NCBI RefSeq assembly: GCF_036127095.1
Contig: NZ_CP108006.1
Span: forward strand, 7,617,501 to 7,681,500
Source: Streptomyces sp. NBC_00335
GTDB lineage: Bacteria > Actinomycetota > Actinomycetes > Streptomycetales > Streptomycetaceae
DNA: 64,000 nt
Direction of reading: 5' to 3'
Position 1 is the first letter of the stretch; each line of letters opens with the position of its first letter. The position numbers were made by a program, and so were the translations under genes. The notes beneath the pieces were generated by a model. It made no database searches and was not told where the DNA came from. It saw only the letters and a list, made by a program, of their open reading frames with translations. Shown here in pieces: positions 16,943 through 25,234 of the stretch.

Positions 16943-18019
16943 TCAGTGATCGTGCGGGCCCTGGCGGTGGACCGGGCCGTGGGCGTCCGCGCAGTGCGCG
17001 TCGGGCCGGTCCTCGCCGGGGCGCCCCACGGTGAGCAGGGAGTCCTGGGCGTGGTCCACCTGGAGGGTGGTGTGCGTGATCCCGTACTCCTTCGCCAGCA
17101 GGGCCTCCAGGTCCCGGCGCACGGCGTGGCAGTCGCCCTCCGGGGCCACCAGCACGTGCGCGGAGAGCGCGGCCTGCCCGGAGGTGATGGTCCAGATGTG
17201 CAGGTCGTGGACCTCGGTGACCGGGGGCTGCCCGACCAGGCGGTCGCCGACCGTGTCCGGGTCCACGTGGGCCGGAGCGGCCTCCAGCAGGATCCGGCCG
17301 GACTCGCGGACCAGTCCGTAGCCCGCCTTGACCATCAGGACGACCACGACGAGCGAGGCGATCGAGTCGGCCTGCCGGAAGCCGGTGGTGAGCACGATCA
17401 GACCGGCGACGGCGGTGCCGATGAAGGCGAACAGGTCGTTGAGGATGTGCTGGTAGGCGCCCTCCACCGCGAGCGAGGTGCGGTTCGCCTTCGAGATGCA
17501 CCAGGCCGCCACGATGTTGACGACGATCCCGGCCAGCGCCGTCACCAGCACCAGCCCGCCCTCCACGGGCGGCGGATCGAGCAGCCGCCGTACGGCTTCG
17601 TACGCAAGCCAGACCGCCAGCAGCAGCAGGGTGAGGCCGTTGGCCTGGGCGGAAAGTATCTCCGCCCGCTTGAGGCCGTACGTGAATCCACCGCGCGCCG
17701 GCCGGGCGGCCAGCCGCATCGCGATCAGCGCCAGGACGATCGAGACGGCGTCCGTCAGCATGTGCGCGGCGTCGGAGATCAGGGCCAGGGAGTGCGCCAG
17801 GACGCCGATGACCACCTCGATGGCCATGAAGCCAGCGATCAGGCCGAGGGCGATGCCGAGCCAGCGGCGGTCCGCGTCGGCGGCGACACCGTGGCTGTGG
17901 CCCGCGTGACCGTGACCGGGCCCCTCGTGGCCGCCGTGGCCGCGGTGGTCTTCGGGGCCCTCGTGGCCGGCCGTGCCGACGGTGTAGCGGTCGTGCTGCG
18001 CGTGGTCGTGCGCGCTCAT
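16943..18019 (-). CDS. Cation diffusion facilitator (Zn/Co/Cd exporter)
   Basis: 358 residues. The first 45 residues are His/Gly-rich (HDHAQHDRY ... HRGHGGHEGPGHGHAGHSHG), a metal-sensing or buffering tail. Six membrane helices follow; helix II carries SDAAHMLTDAV and helix V HILNDLFAF, which together form the HxxxD/DxxxD transport site. The cytoplasmic C-terminal domain starts near residue 255 (VTEVHDLHIWTIT). Such proteins exchange protons for Zn2+, Co2+ or Cd2+. An unusual pair of 21-nt-spaced repeats and a small palindrome lie in the 204-nt divergent promoter region and may mediate metal control. Confidence 0.93.
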   Translation of the reverse strand: MSAHDHAQHDRYTVGTAGHEGPEDHRGHGGHEGPGHGHAGHSHGVAADADRRWLGIALGLIAGFMAIEVVIGVLAHSLALISDAAHMLTDAVSIVLALIAMRLAARPARGGFTYGLKRAEILSAQANGLTLLLLAVWLAYEAVRRLLDPPPVEGGLVLVTALAGIVVNIVAAWCISKANRTSLAVEGAYQHILNDLFAFIGTAVAGLIVLTTGFRQADSIASLVVVVLMVKAGYGLVRESGRILLEAAPAHVDPDTVGDRLVGQPPVTEVHDLHIWTITSGQAALSAHVLVAPEGDCHAVRRDLEALLAKEYGITHTTLQVDHAQDSLLTVGRPGEDRPDAHCADAHGPVHRQGPHDH

Positions 18020-18067
18020 GGTGTCCCCCGTGAGTCGTGGCGCGTGGCGTGCGCGCGGATGGCGCTC

Positions 18068-18155
18068 CCGTACGCGTCGGACGAAATTCCGTACGCGTCG
18101 TCTGAAGTGAAGCGCACCTCAAGGCGATGGGCAAAGGCTGCAACGGGGACCGTTG
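18068..18155. promoter_or_regulatory. Tandem repeat and palindrome between the CDF exporter and FHA-ABC genes
   Basis: CCGTACGCGTCG occurs at 18068-18079 and again at 18089-18100, exactly two helical turns apart (21 nt). A second element, CAACGG-GGA-CCGTTG, occupies 18141-18155. Both lie in the intergenic promoter region (18020-18223) and look like regulator binding sites; which gene they serve is not clear. Confidence 0.45.
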
Positions 18156-18223
18156 TCATTACCCATAACGCCCGCCTGACCTGCGGTTATGCCGGGCTCG
18201 CCGGATCGTGGGAAAATCGGCCC

Positions 18224-20572
18224 ATGGCCCAGCGCCCCGGTGTGCCGACCGCGCCAGAGCTCCTCCTGGAAACGGACAGGGGCTCCACCGCGATGAGCCC
18301 GCGCCGGACGTACCACGTCGGCCGGGACCCCCTCTGCGAGATCTGCCTCGACGACGCCCGCGTCTCCTGGCACCACGCGGTGCTGCGTCCGGACGGCGAC
18401 CACTGGACGCTGGAGGACGAGGACAGCACCAACGGAACCTGGGTCGACGGCTACCGCGTCCGCGAGTGGGCGGTCGGCGTCGGCAGCGAACTGCGCTTCG
18501 GCAGCGCTGCCGACGGACCGCGCGTCCGCTTCGCCGAACCGGCCGTCGTCTCCCGCCCCGCCTCGGTCTCCCGCCCCGACATGACCAGCACCTTCAGGCA
18601 GCCGACCTCGGTGCGCCCGCTGGCCGACCGGGCCGCCGTCCGCATCGGCCGAGCCCCCGACAACGACCTCGTCGTCAACGACCTCGTCGTCTCCCGCCAC
18701 CACGCCGAACTGCGCGTCCGCCCCGACGGCAGGTACGAGATCGCCGACCTCGGCAGCCACAACGGCACCTACCTCAACGGTGCGCGCCTCGCCGGAGCGG
18801 CCGCCATCGGGGAGGGCGACATCGTCGGCGTCGGCCACTCCGCCTTCTGCCTGGTCGGCGACCAGCTGCAGGAGTACGTGGACACCGGCGAGGTCTCCCT
18901 CGACGTCCAGAACCTCGGCGTGGCCGTCGACCACGGCCGCAAGACCCTCCTCGACGGCGTCTCCTTCCCCGTCGGCGCCACCACCCTGCTCGCGGTGGTG
19001 GGCCCCAGCGGCGCCGGCAAGTCCACCCTGCTCGGCGCACTGACCGGCCTGCGCCCCGCCGACCAGGGCACCGTCCTCTACGACGGCCGCGACCTCTACC
19101 GGGACTACGCCGAACTGCGCAGCCGCATCGGCCTCGTCCCGCAGGACGACATCCTGCACGCCCAGCTCACCGTGCGCCGCGCCCTCGTCTACGCCGCCGA
19201 GCTGCGCTTCCCGCAGGACACCGCCAAGGCCGAACGCGAGGCCCGGGTCGACGAGGTGATCGGCGAACTCGGCCTCCAGCAGCGCGCCGACCAGCCCATC
19301 CACAGCCTCTCCGGCGGCCAGCGCAAACGGGTCTCCGTCGCCCTGGAACTGCTGACCAAGCCCTCCCTGCTCTTCCTGGACGAGCCCACCTCCGGGCTCG
19401 ACCCGGGCATGGACCGCTCGGTGATGAACATGCTGCGCGGCCTCGCCGACGACGGCCGCACCGTCATCGTCGTCACCCACAGCGTCCTCAACCTGAGCGT
19501 CTGCGACCGCCTCCTCGTCCTCGCGCCCGGCGGCCGCATCGCCTACTACGGGCCCCCGGACGAGGCGCTCGGCTTCTTCGGCTTCGACCAGTGGCCCGAG
19601 GCCTTCGAAGCCTTCGAGAACGAGCGCGAGCGCGACTGGGCCGGGGAGCACCGGGCCTCACCGCTGTACCGCCGCTACGTCGAGGTCGCCGGCGGGGTCC
19701 CGCTCGCGGGGGCCGCCGACCGGGCCGCGGGCGTCCCGCCGAAGCCACCGCCCAAGGCACAGAGCTGGGGTTCGCAGCTCTCCACCCTGATCCGCCGCTA
19801 CGCCGCCGTGCTCAGCGCCGACCGCACCTTCCTGATCATCATGGTCGCCCTGCCCTTCGTCATGGGCGCCATGGCCCGCGCCCTGGCCGGCAGCGAACTC
19901 ACCGCGGAGACGGCGCTCAACGCCCTGTTCATCCTGTGCGTCGGCGGAGTCCTGACCGGAGCCGCCAACGCCGTTCGCGAACTGGTCAAGGAACGCGTCA
20001 TCTACCAGCGCGAACGCGCCGTGGGGCTCTCCCGGTCCGCCTACCTGATGTCCAAGGTGGTGGTCCTCGGCGCCGTCACCATCGGCCAGGCGGTGGTCCT
20101 CACCCTCGTCGGCCTCGCCGGAGTCAAGACCAACGCCCCCGATGGCAAGGGCCTCTTCCTGCCCCCGCTCATCGAGATCACCCTCGTCGTCGCCATGCTG
20201 TCCGTCACCGCCATGGTGCTCGGACTGCTGATCTCCGCCCTGGTGTCCAAGGAAGAGGTCACCATGCCGCTGCTGGTCCTGCTCACCATCGTGCAGGTCG
20301 TCTTCTGCGGCTCCCTGCTGAAACTCACCGGGGTCCTCGTCATCGAACAGTTCGCCTGGTTCGTACCGGCCCGCTGGGCCATGGGCGCGATGTCGGCCAC
20401 CATCGACCTCGGCGCCATCGTGCCCGGCAAGATCACCCAGGACCCGCTCTTCGACCACAAGCCCCGCCTGTGGCTCATCGAGGTGGGGATGCTGGCAGCC
20501 CTGGCCGTGCTGTTCGGCGTGCTGACGGGCCGGGTGCTGCGCCGCCACGAGCCGACCATCATGCGGAAGTAG
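18224..20572 (+). CDS. FHA-FHA-ABC exporter (Rv1747-like)
   Basis: 782 residues from ATG 18224. Two forkhead-associated phosphothreonine-binding domains come first (about 25-95, with HVGRDP and STNGTWVDG; about 130-200, with RIGRAPDNDLVV and SHNGTYLNG). An ABC ATPase follows: Walker A GPSGAGKST at 260-268, signature LSGGQRKRV near 362, Walker B LLFLDEPTSGLD. Six membrane helices of the ABC-2 type close the protein (540-775). The architecture is that of mycobacterial Rv1747, an exporter controlled by a Ser/Thr kinase through FHA-phosphothreonine contacts. The kinase gene lies two genes downstream in the same operon. The exported substrate is unknown. Confidence 0.93.
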   Translation: MAQRPGVPTAPELLLETDRGSTAMSPRRTYHVGRDPLCEICLDDARVSWHHAVLRPDGDHWTLEDEDSTNGTWVDGYRVREWAVGVGSELRFGSAADGPRVRFAEPAVVSRPASVSRPDMTSTFRQPTSVRPLADRAAVRIGRAPDNDLVVNDLVVSRHHAELRVRPDGRYEIADLGSHNGTYLNGARLAGAAAIGEGDIVGVGHSAFCLVGDQLQEYVDTGEVSLDVQNLGVAVDHGRKTLLDGVSFPVGATTLLAVVGPSGAGKSTLLGALTGLRPADQGTVLYDGRDLYRDYAELRSRIGLVPQDDILHAQLTVRRALVYAAELRFPQDTAKAEREARVDEVIGELGLQQRADQPIHSLSGGQRKRVSVALELLTKPSLLFLDEPTSGLDPGMDRSVMNMLRGLADDGRTVIVVTHSVLNLSVCDRLLVLAPGGRIAYYGPPDEALGFFGFDQWPEAFEAFENERERDWAGEHRASPLYRRYVEVAGGVPLAGAADRAAGVPPKPPPKAQSWGSQLSTLIRRYAAVLSADRTFLIIMVALPFVMGAMARALAGSELTAETALNALFILCVGGVLTGAANAVRELVKERVIYQRERAVGLSRSAYLMSKVVVLGAVTIGQAVVLTLVGLAGVKTNAPDGKGLFLPPLIEITLVVAMLSVTAMVLGLLISALVSKEEVTMPLLVLLTIVQVVFCGSLLKLTGVLVIEQFAWFVPARWAMGAMSATIDLGAIVPGKITQDPLFDHKPRLWLIEVGMLAALAVLFGVLTGRVLRRHEPTIMRK

Positions 20573-20577
20573 CCGCG

Positions 20578-21204
20578 ATGACCAGCCCCGGCCAAGCCGC
20601 GGACTTCCGGCCCACCCACATCGTCCCGCAGGACGGCCTCCCCGCGTGGGAGACCCCGGACCTGTCCCGGCCGACCGTGCCGCTCGACGCCTTCCTCCCC
20701 GTACGGCTGCTGTCCCGGCGCGGGGAATGGGGGGAGATCCTGTGCGCCAACGGGTGGTCCGCCTGGGTGGACGGACGCCTGCTCCTCGCCGTGCCGCAGC
20801 CCCCGCCGACCGGCGGGCGCCCGCTGACGCGCGTCGAGGACCCGCAGCCGCTGCTCACCCGCTGCGCCGAGGAGCTGGAACGCTACCGGCGGGCCGTCGC
20901 CGACCTCGCGGCCGGGCGGACCGACCCCGAATCCTTCCGGCGCTCCCTGCGGGGACTGCGCGTCGGCGTCGTCGTCGACGGGGAGTCCGTGTGGCTCTAC
21001 GACGAGACGGCGGGACGGTGGATGTACGGGGACGGGAGCCGCCTGGCCACCTACGCGGTCGTCGCGGGACCCGGTGCCCCGCCCGCGCCCCAGGCGCCGC
21101 CGTCGGAAGCCGACACCGAGGGCGGTGGCGACGTACGAGATGTTCCGCATGTTCCGCACGAACCCACGAAGATCGTGGACTTGCCCGGGCCGGAGGCGGG
21201 CTGA
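20578..21204 (+). CDS. Hypothetical protein between FHA-ABC exporter and kinase, SH3-like core
   Basis: 208 residues, starting 6 nt after the exporter stop. The central part RRGEWGEILCANGWSAWVDG reads as an SH3-like strand-rich patch repeated in a weaker form near SVWLYDETAGRWMYG. No membrane segment or signal peptide is visible; the C-terminal 40 residues are Pro/Glu-rich and disordered. The last base of its stop is the first base of the kinase ATG (TGATG). I do not recognise a named family. Its position suggests an adaptor for exporter-kinase signalling; that is a guess from context. Confidence 0.8.
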   Translation: MTSPGQAADFRPTHIVPQDGLPAWETPDLSRPTVPLDAFLPVRLLSRRGEWGEILCANGWSAWVDGRLLLAVPQPPPTGGRPLTRVEDPQPLLTRCAEELERYRRAVADLAAGRTDPESFRRSLRGLRVGVVVDGESVWLYDETAGRWMYGDGSRLATYAVVAGPGAPPAPQAPPSEADTEGGGDVRDVPHVPHEPTKIVDLPGPEAG

Positions 21205-22190
21205 TGGGCTCCGATGCGGCGGCGGAGCCGTTCCGCGGGCGGGAGTCCGACCTGCGGGGGCGGCGGATCGCCGGGTACGTGGTGGAGGCCGAGATCGGGC
21301 GCGGCGGGATGGCGGTCGTCTACCGGGCGCACGACGTACGGCTGGACCGGACGGTCGCGCTGAAACTGCTCGCGCCCGAACTCGCGCGCAACGACGTCTT
21401 CCGGCAGCGGTTCGCGCACGAGTCGAAGGTGGCGGCGGCCATCGACCACCCGCACATCGTGCCCGTCTTCGAGGCGGGGGAGACCGACGGGATGCTGTAC
21501 ATCGCCATGCGCTTCGTGCCCGGCCAGGACCTGCGGGCCATGCTCGACCGGACGGGCTCGCTGCCCGTGGAGGCGGCGGCCCGGATCTCCGGCCAGGTCG
21601 CCTCGGCGCTGGACGCGGCGCACGCCCACGACCTGGTGCACCGGGACGTGAAGCCCGGCAACATCCTGGTCGCGGGCGGCACCGACAGCGAGCACCCCGA
21701 GCACGTCTACCTGACCGACTTCGGGCTGACGAAGAAGTCGCTGTCGCTGACCGGGTTCACGAGCGTCGGGCAGTTCGTCGGCACCCTGGACTACGTGGCG
21801 CCCGAGCAGATCGCCGGGAAACCGGTCGACGGCCGGTGCGACGTCTACAGCCTGGGGTGCGTGGTCTACGAGATGCTGGCCGGTGGCCCGCCGTTCCAGC
21901 GCGACGACGACATGGCGCTGCTCTGGGCCCACCAGTACGATCCGCCGCCCGCGGTGTCCTCCCGGCGGGAGGGCCTGCCGGCGGGGGTGGACGAGGTGCT
22001 GGCGCGGGCCCTCGCGAAGGCGCCGGAGGACCGGTGGGGGAGCTGCCTGGAGTTCACCGGGGCGCTGCGGCGGGCGGGCGCGGGGGAGGGCGGGGGCCCG
22101 GGCGTCGCGGCGTTCGTCCACGCGCCGGCCCGGGTGGCCTCCGACGGGCCGCCGCCACCGCCGCCCCGGTGGGCCCTGCCGGTGTTCTAG
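21204..22190 (+). CDS. Soluble serine/threonine protein kinase
   Basis: 328 residues. Kinase motifs: GRGGMA (32-37), LKLL with K54, HRDVKPGN with H146 and D148, then LTDFGLTKK, and VGTLDYVAPEQ. It ends soon after the kinase domain with a 40-residue Gly/Pro tail, and no membrane helix is present, so it is cytosolic. Coupled by TGATG to the upstream protein and in one operon with the FHA-ABC exporter, it probably phosphorylates the exporter or its N-terminal linker to recruit the FHA domains. The pattern equals the mycobacterial PknF/Rv1747 pair. Confidence 0.92.
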   Translation: MGSDAAAEPFRGRESDLRGRRIAGYVVEAEIGRGGMAVVYRAHDVRLDRTVALKLLAPELARNDVFRQRFAHESKVAAAIDHPHIVPVFEAGETDGMLYIAMRFVPGQDLRAMLDRTGSLPVEAAARISGQVASALDAAHAHDLVHRDVKPGNILVAGGTDSEHPEHVYLTDFGLTKKSLSLTGFTSVGQFVGTLDYVAPEQIAGKPVDGRCDVYSLGCVVYEMLAGGPPFQRDDDMALLWAHQYDPPPAVSSRREGLPAGVDEVLARALAKAPEDRWGSCLEFTGALRRAGAGEGGGPGVAAFVHAPARVASDGPPPPPPRWALPVF

Positions 22191-22276
22191 GGGGGTGTCC
22201 CGCCCCCAGTCTCCCGTGGTGATCAAGGCGGTGATCCGGCCGCGACACCACCCGCAGCCGCGCCTACGCTGGTGTC

Positions 22277-23065
22277 ATGGCAACGGTGCAGGTCGGCGGG
22301 GTGGAGGTCGCCTACGCGCGCGTGGGTCACGGTCCGCCCCTGGTTCTCGTGCACGGAGCAGGCGCGGACGGCCGTATGTGGCAGCCGCAACTCGCTGATC
22401 TGGAAGATGAGTTCACCGTGGTGGCCTGGGACGAGCCGGGCGCGGGGCGTTCCTCCGATCTGCCGGCGGATTTCGGCCTGGTGGACTTCGCGCACTGCCT
22501 CGCCGCCGTGATCGAGGCGCTGCGGCTCGGCCCGGCGCACGTGGCCGGGCTCTCCTGGGGCGGGACGGTCGCGCTGGAGCTGTATCGCCACCGTCCGGAG
22601 CTGGTCAGGACGCTGATCCTGGCCGACACCTACGCCGGGTGGAAGGGCTCGCTGCCGCCGGAGGAGGTGGCCGCCCGGGTCGAGGGGGCCAAGCGGATGC
22701 TCGCCGCGCCCGGGGAGCGGTTCGATCCGACACTGCCGGGGCTGTTCGCCGGTGACCCTCCCTCCGCGTTCGTGCCGTTGCTCGACGCGATGGCCGACGA
22801 CGTGCGGCCGCGGACCATGGGAGCGGAGCTGTCCATGATGGCCGAGGCCGACGAGCGCGACCTGCTGCCCGCGATCACGGTGCCGACCCTGCTCCTCTGG
22901 GGCGAGCTCGATGTGCGGTCACCCTTGAGCGTCGCCCGTGCGTTCCGGGCCGCGATCGCGCACAGCGAGCTCGTGGTGCTCCCGGGCGTGGGGCACGTCA
23001 GCAACCTCGAGGCACCGGAGCGGTTCAACCACGCCGTCCGGCGGTTCTGCCGCGCCCACGCGTGA
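22277..23065 (+). CDS. Alpha/beta hydrolase (enol-lactonase-like)
   Basis: 262 residues. Oxyanion-hole strand PLVLVHGAGADGRMW, nucleophile elbow GLSWGGTVAL (Ser), acid in WGELDVRSPL and His in PGVGHVSNLEAPERF make a complete triad. The order and length match 3-oxoadipate enol-lactone hydrolase-like and haloperoxidase-like proteins, but no beta-ketoadipate genes are nearby, so substrate is open. It lies 86 nt after the kinase gene and ends at the strong hairpin at 23098-23156. Confidence 0.9.
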   Translation: MATVQVGGVEVAYARVGHGPPLVLVHGAGADGRMWQPQLADLEDEFTVVAWDEPGAGRSSDLPADFGLVDFAHCLAAVIEALRLGPAHVAGLSWGGTVALELYRHRPELVRTLILADTYAGWKGSLPPEEVAARVEGAKRMLAAPGERFDPTLPGLFAGDPPSAFVPLLDAMADDVRPRTMGAELSMMAEADERDLLPAITVPTLLLWGELDVRSPLSVARAFRAAIAHSELVVLPGVGHVSNLEAPERFNHAVRRFCRAHA

Positions 23066-23097
23066 TCGGGTCGAGACCCCTCGGCACGCTCGGCCCA

Positions 23098-23156
23098 GGG
23101 CCTGTCGTCAAACTCCCGTCTGCCTCGGGCGGCGACGGGAGTTTGACGACGGGCCC
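23098..23156. terminator. Long perfect-type hairpin between convergent genes
   Basis: Arms GGGCCTGTCGTCAAACTCCC plus GTC (23098-23120) and its complement (23134-23156) pair at 22 of 23 positions, the odd one being G-U. The loop is 13 nt. The right arm touches the stop codon of the minus-strand gene at 23156. It can terminate both transcripts. The element is longer than usual terminators and may also be a dispersed palindromic repeat. Confidence 0.75.
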
Positions 23157-23545
23157 TAGTCCTCGTGGTCGGGAACGGGCGTGCACACGACGTGGGCCGT
23201 GACCTCGGCGTGAGCGGCCGAGGCGTACCAGCCCTTGCGGCCGTCCGCGTCGACGACGGGGTGGGAGGCCAGGACGGTGTGCCGGAGCGTGCCGTCGCGG
23301 CCGTGGTCCCAGTGGGTCGTGGAGTACCCGCCCGACTGCACGGCCGTGCCGCGCGGACAGAACACCCTGCTGACGGAGACCGCCTGGGCGGAGCCGTCCT
23401 TGCGGCCGGTGTCGCCGGAGAGGTGGCGGGCGCCGGGGCCGGTCGCCTGGGTGGGGAGGGCGGTGGAGAGGGTCAGGGCGAGCGCGGAGAGGGCGATCAG
23501 GCCAGCGGCGTGAAGCGGCCGGAACAGGCCTTTGGTCATGTTCAC
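23156..23545 (-). CDS. Small secreted protein of unknown function
   Basis: 129 residues from GTG 23545 (an ATG two codons later is as good). The signal peptide is clear: short basic start, then HAAGLIALSALALTLSTALP with cleavage near TQA-TG. The mature 95 residues contain two cysteines, in RVFCPRGTAVQSGGYS and HVVCTPVP, that may bond, and a hydrophilic middle. No enzyme motif is seen. It is convergent with the hydrolase and transcribed from the region before 23550. Confidence 0.75.
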   Translation of the reverse strand: MNMTKGLFRPLHAAGLIALSALALTLSTALPTQATGPGARHLSGDTGRKDGSAQAVSVSRVFCPRGTAVQSGGYSTTHWDHGRDGTLRHTVLASHPVVDADGRKGWYASAAHAEVTAHVVCTPVPDHED

Positions 23546-23705
23546 GGAGACCAGCGTGTCATGCGGAAACGATCCCCCGATGAGCCGATTTGCGACTGTT
23601 CACTCGAACGGCGCAACAGGTCGGCTGGGGCGGGTGGGGTGGGAGGGACGGCTGAGATGCTCGGGGTGGCCGGGATGGCCCGGGTGGCCGGGATGGGCCG
23701 CCGGG

Positions 23706-25025
23706 TCAATGGGCGGCGGGTGCTGCGGGGTCTACGGGTGCTGCGGGGTCTCCGGCGGTCCGGCGGTCGGGTCCGCCCCGGCGGCGGGGAAACAGGGCGC
23801 CGAGGAAGCCCGCCACCGCGCCCGCGAGGAAGGCGAGGCCGACCGTACGCCAGAGCAGGGGGCGCAGCTCCAGGTTGCCGCTGAGGTCGTCGACGTCGCC
23901 GAGGCCCAGCAGGGAGAGGCCGAACTGGGCCTGGATCCGGGCCAGCAGGCAGACCACCAGGGTGGCCAGGGCCAGGGCGACGGCCAGGTGGAGGGCGTGC
24001 TGCCAGGGGCGGACGTGCGCGGGCGAGCGGGCGGCGGCCAGCGCCCCGGCGCCGAGCAGGAGGACGACGGCCAGCACCACCAGCCACCAGGCCCGGGAGT
24101 CCCGCTCCGCGAGCGAGGCCACGTCGATGGTGGACAGCTCCGAGGCGGAGCCGGAGCCCTGGCCGGTGGCGCGCAGCACCTCGTCCAGGACCTGCGGTAC
24201 GGGCAGCCCGAACGGGCCCTCGGCCTTGCCCTCCCACGCCCCGCCGAAGCCGAGCGTGAGGGCGGGCCAGACCAGGTTGGGCAGACCCAGCAGGATCACC
24301 GCCAGGGTGCGGTCCGCATGCCCCTGGGTCGCCGCCACCACCACGCCGGCGCCGATCCCGAGGACCACGTACGCGAGGAGCAGCGCGACCACGGCGAACG
24401 CCGCCGGCCGCACCGCCGCGTGGAAGCGGACCAGCCCCGTCGGGAGCGGTGCGCGCCGGGACACGAGCAGCGCGATCAGCAACAGGCCCAGGATCCAGAG
24501 CAGTCCGAAGCCGAGGGTGGCGGGGATCGCGGCCTCAAAGCCCACCGTCGGGCCGGCATCGAGGACTTCGCCGATGTCGCCGAGGATCGAATCGCCGGTG
24601 GAGATGGCGAAGTTCCGGCGGGCCAGCAGGGCGACGCCGGTCAGCGCCACCAGCCAGAGGAGCACCAAGGGGGCGGCGCGGGCGAGCAGTTCGCGCGCTC
24701 TCGCCACGGCCCGGTTGTGCAGGGGGCGAAGGAAGAGCCAGCCGGTGGTCAGCGCGCCGGCCAGGCTGACGGAGAGGGGGAGCAGGGACAGGCTCGCGTC
24801 GGCCCCCGCCAGGAAGCCGGCCCCGCCCGTCACGTCGACCGAGCCGCCCGCGGCCATCAGTACGACGGCGGCCACCACGTGCGGGAACGCTCCGTCGGGC
24901 AGAGATCCTGCGCCGGCGAGGGCGAGCCCCGCGGAGGCGACGATCGCCATGACCGCGAAGCCCGCCAGGACCGCCACGAGGGCGTCGCGCCAGGCTCGCG
25001 CGGCCGGTGCCGTTGTAGGGCTCAC
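23706..25025 (-). CDS. Streptophobe family membrane protein
   Basis: 439 residues from GTG 25025. About ten hydrophobic helices alternate with short loops; a long outer loop carries GQGSGSASELSTIDVASLAE. N-terminal SLPDGAFPHVVAAVVLMAAG, then SVDVTGGAGFLAGADASLSL and RRNFAISTGDSILGDI are, from memory, hallmarks of the streptophobe family, which is confined to Streptomyces relatives and has no known role. The last 35 residues are an Arg/Pro tail in the cytoplasm. The promoter lies in the 209-nt divergent region shared with the DUF6777 gene. Confidence 0.85.
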   Translation of the reverse strand: MSPTTAPAARAWRDALVAVLAGFAVMAIVASAGLALAGAGSLPDGAFPHVVAAVVLMAAGGSVDVTGGAGFLAGADASLSLLPLSVSLAGALTTGWLFLRPLHNRAVARARELLARAAPLVLLWLVALTGVALLARRNFAISTGDSILGDIGEVLDAGPTVGFEAAIPATLGFGLLWILGLLLIALLVSRRAPLPTGLVRFHAAVRPAAFAVVALLLAYVVLGIGAGVVVAATQGHADRTLAVILLGLPNLVWPALTLGFGGAWEGKAEGPFGLPVPQVLDEVLRATGQGSGSASELSTIDVASLAERDSRAWWLVVLAVVLLLGAGALAAARSPAHVRPWQHALHLAVALALATLVVCLLARIQAQFGLSLLGLGDVDDLSGNLELRPLLWRTVGLAFLAGAVAGFLGALFPRRRGGPDRRTAGDPAAPVDPAAPAAH

Positions 25026-25125
25026 CCTGCCACCGTAGGCAGCTCCGCTTGCGGCCACCACCCGGACGGCGCACACAATGGTCGCCAGGAGTGCACCACA
25101 TCCGGAGATTTCCGCTGATGACCCG

Positions 25126-25197
25126 CGGAAGTTCCATAACGGAACGTCCACGGAACACCGGGAGCACCGTCCGAAGGGTCCGCAGCGGAACGTCCAC
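25126..25197. promoter_or_regulatory. Repeated GGAACGTCCAC motifs in the streptophobe/DUF6777 promoter region
   Basis: CGGAACGTCCAC occurs at 25140-25151 and 25186-25197, 46 nt apart, in the same orientation. A related CGGAAGTTCCA with a dyad centre lies at 25125-25135. These lie 40-110 nt upstream of GTG 25235. Binding protein unknown. Confidence 0.4.
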
Positions 25198-25234
25198 AGG
25201 GGACCGGAACCCCTCCGCCTGGGAAGAAGAGCCC

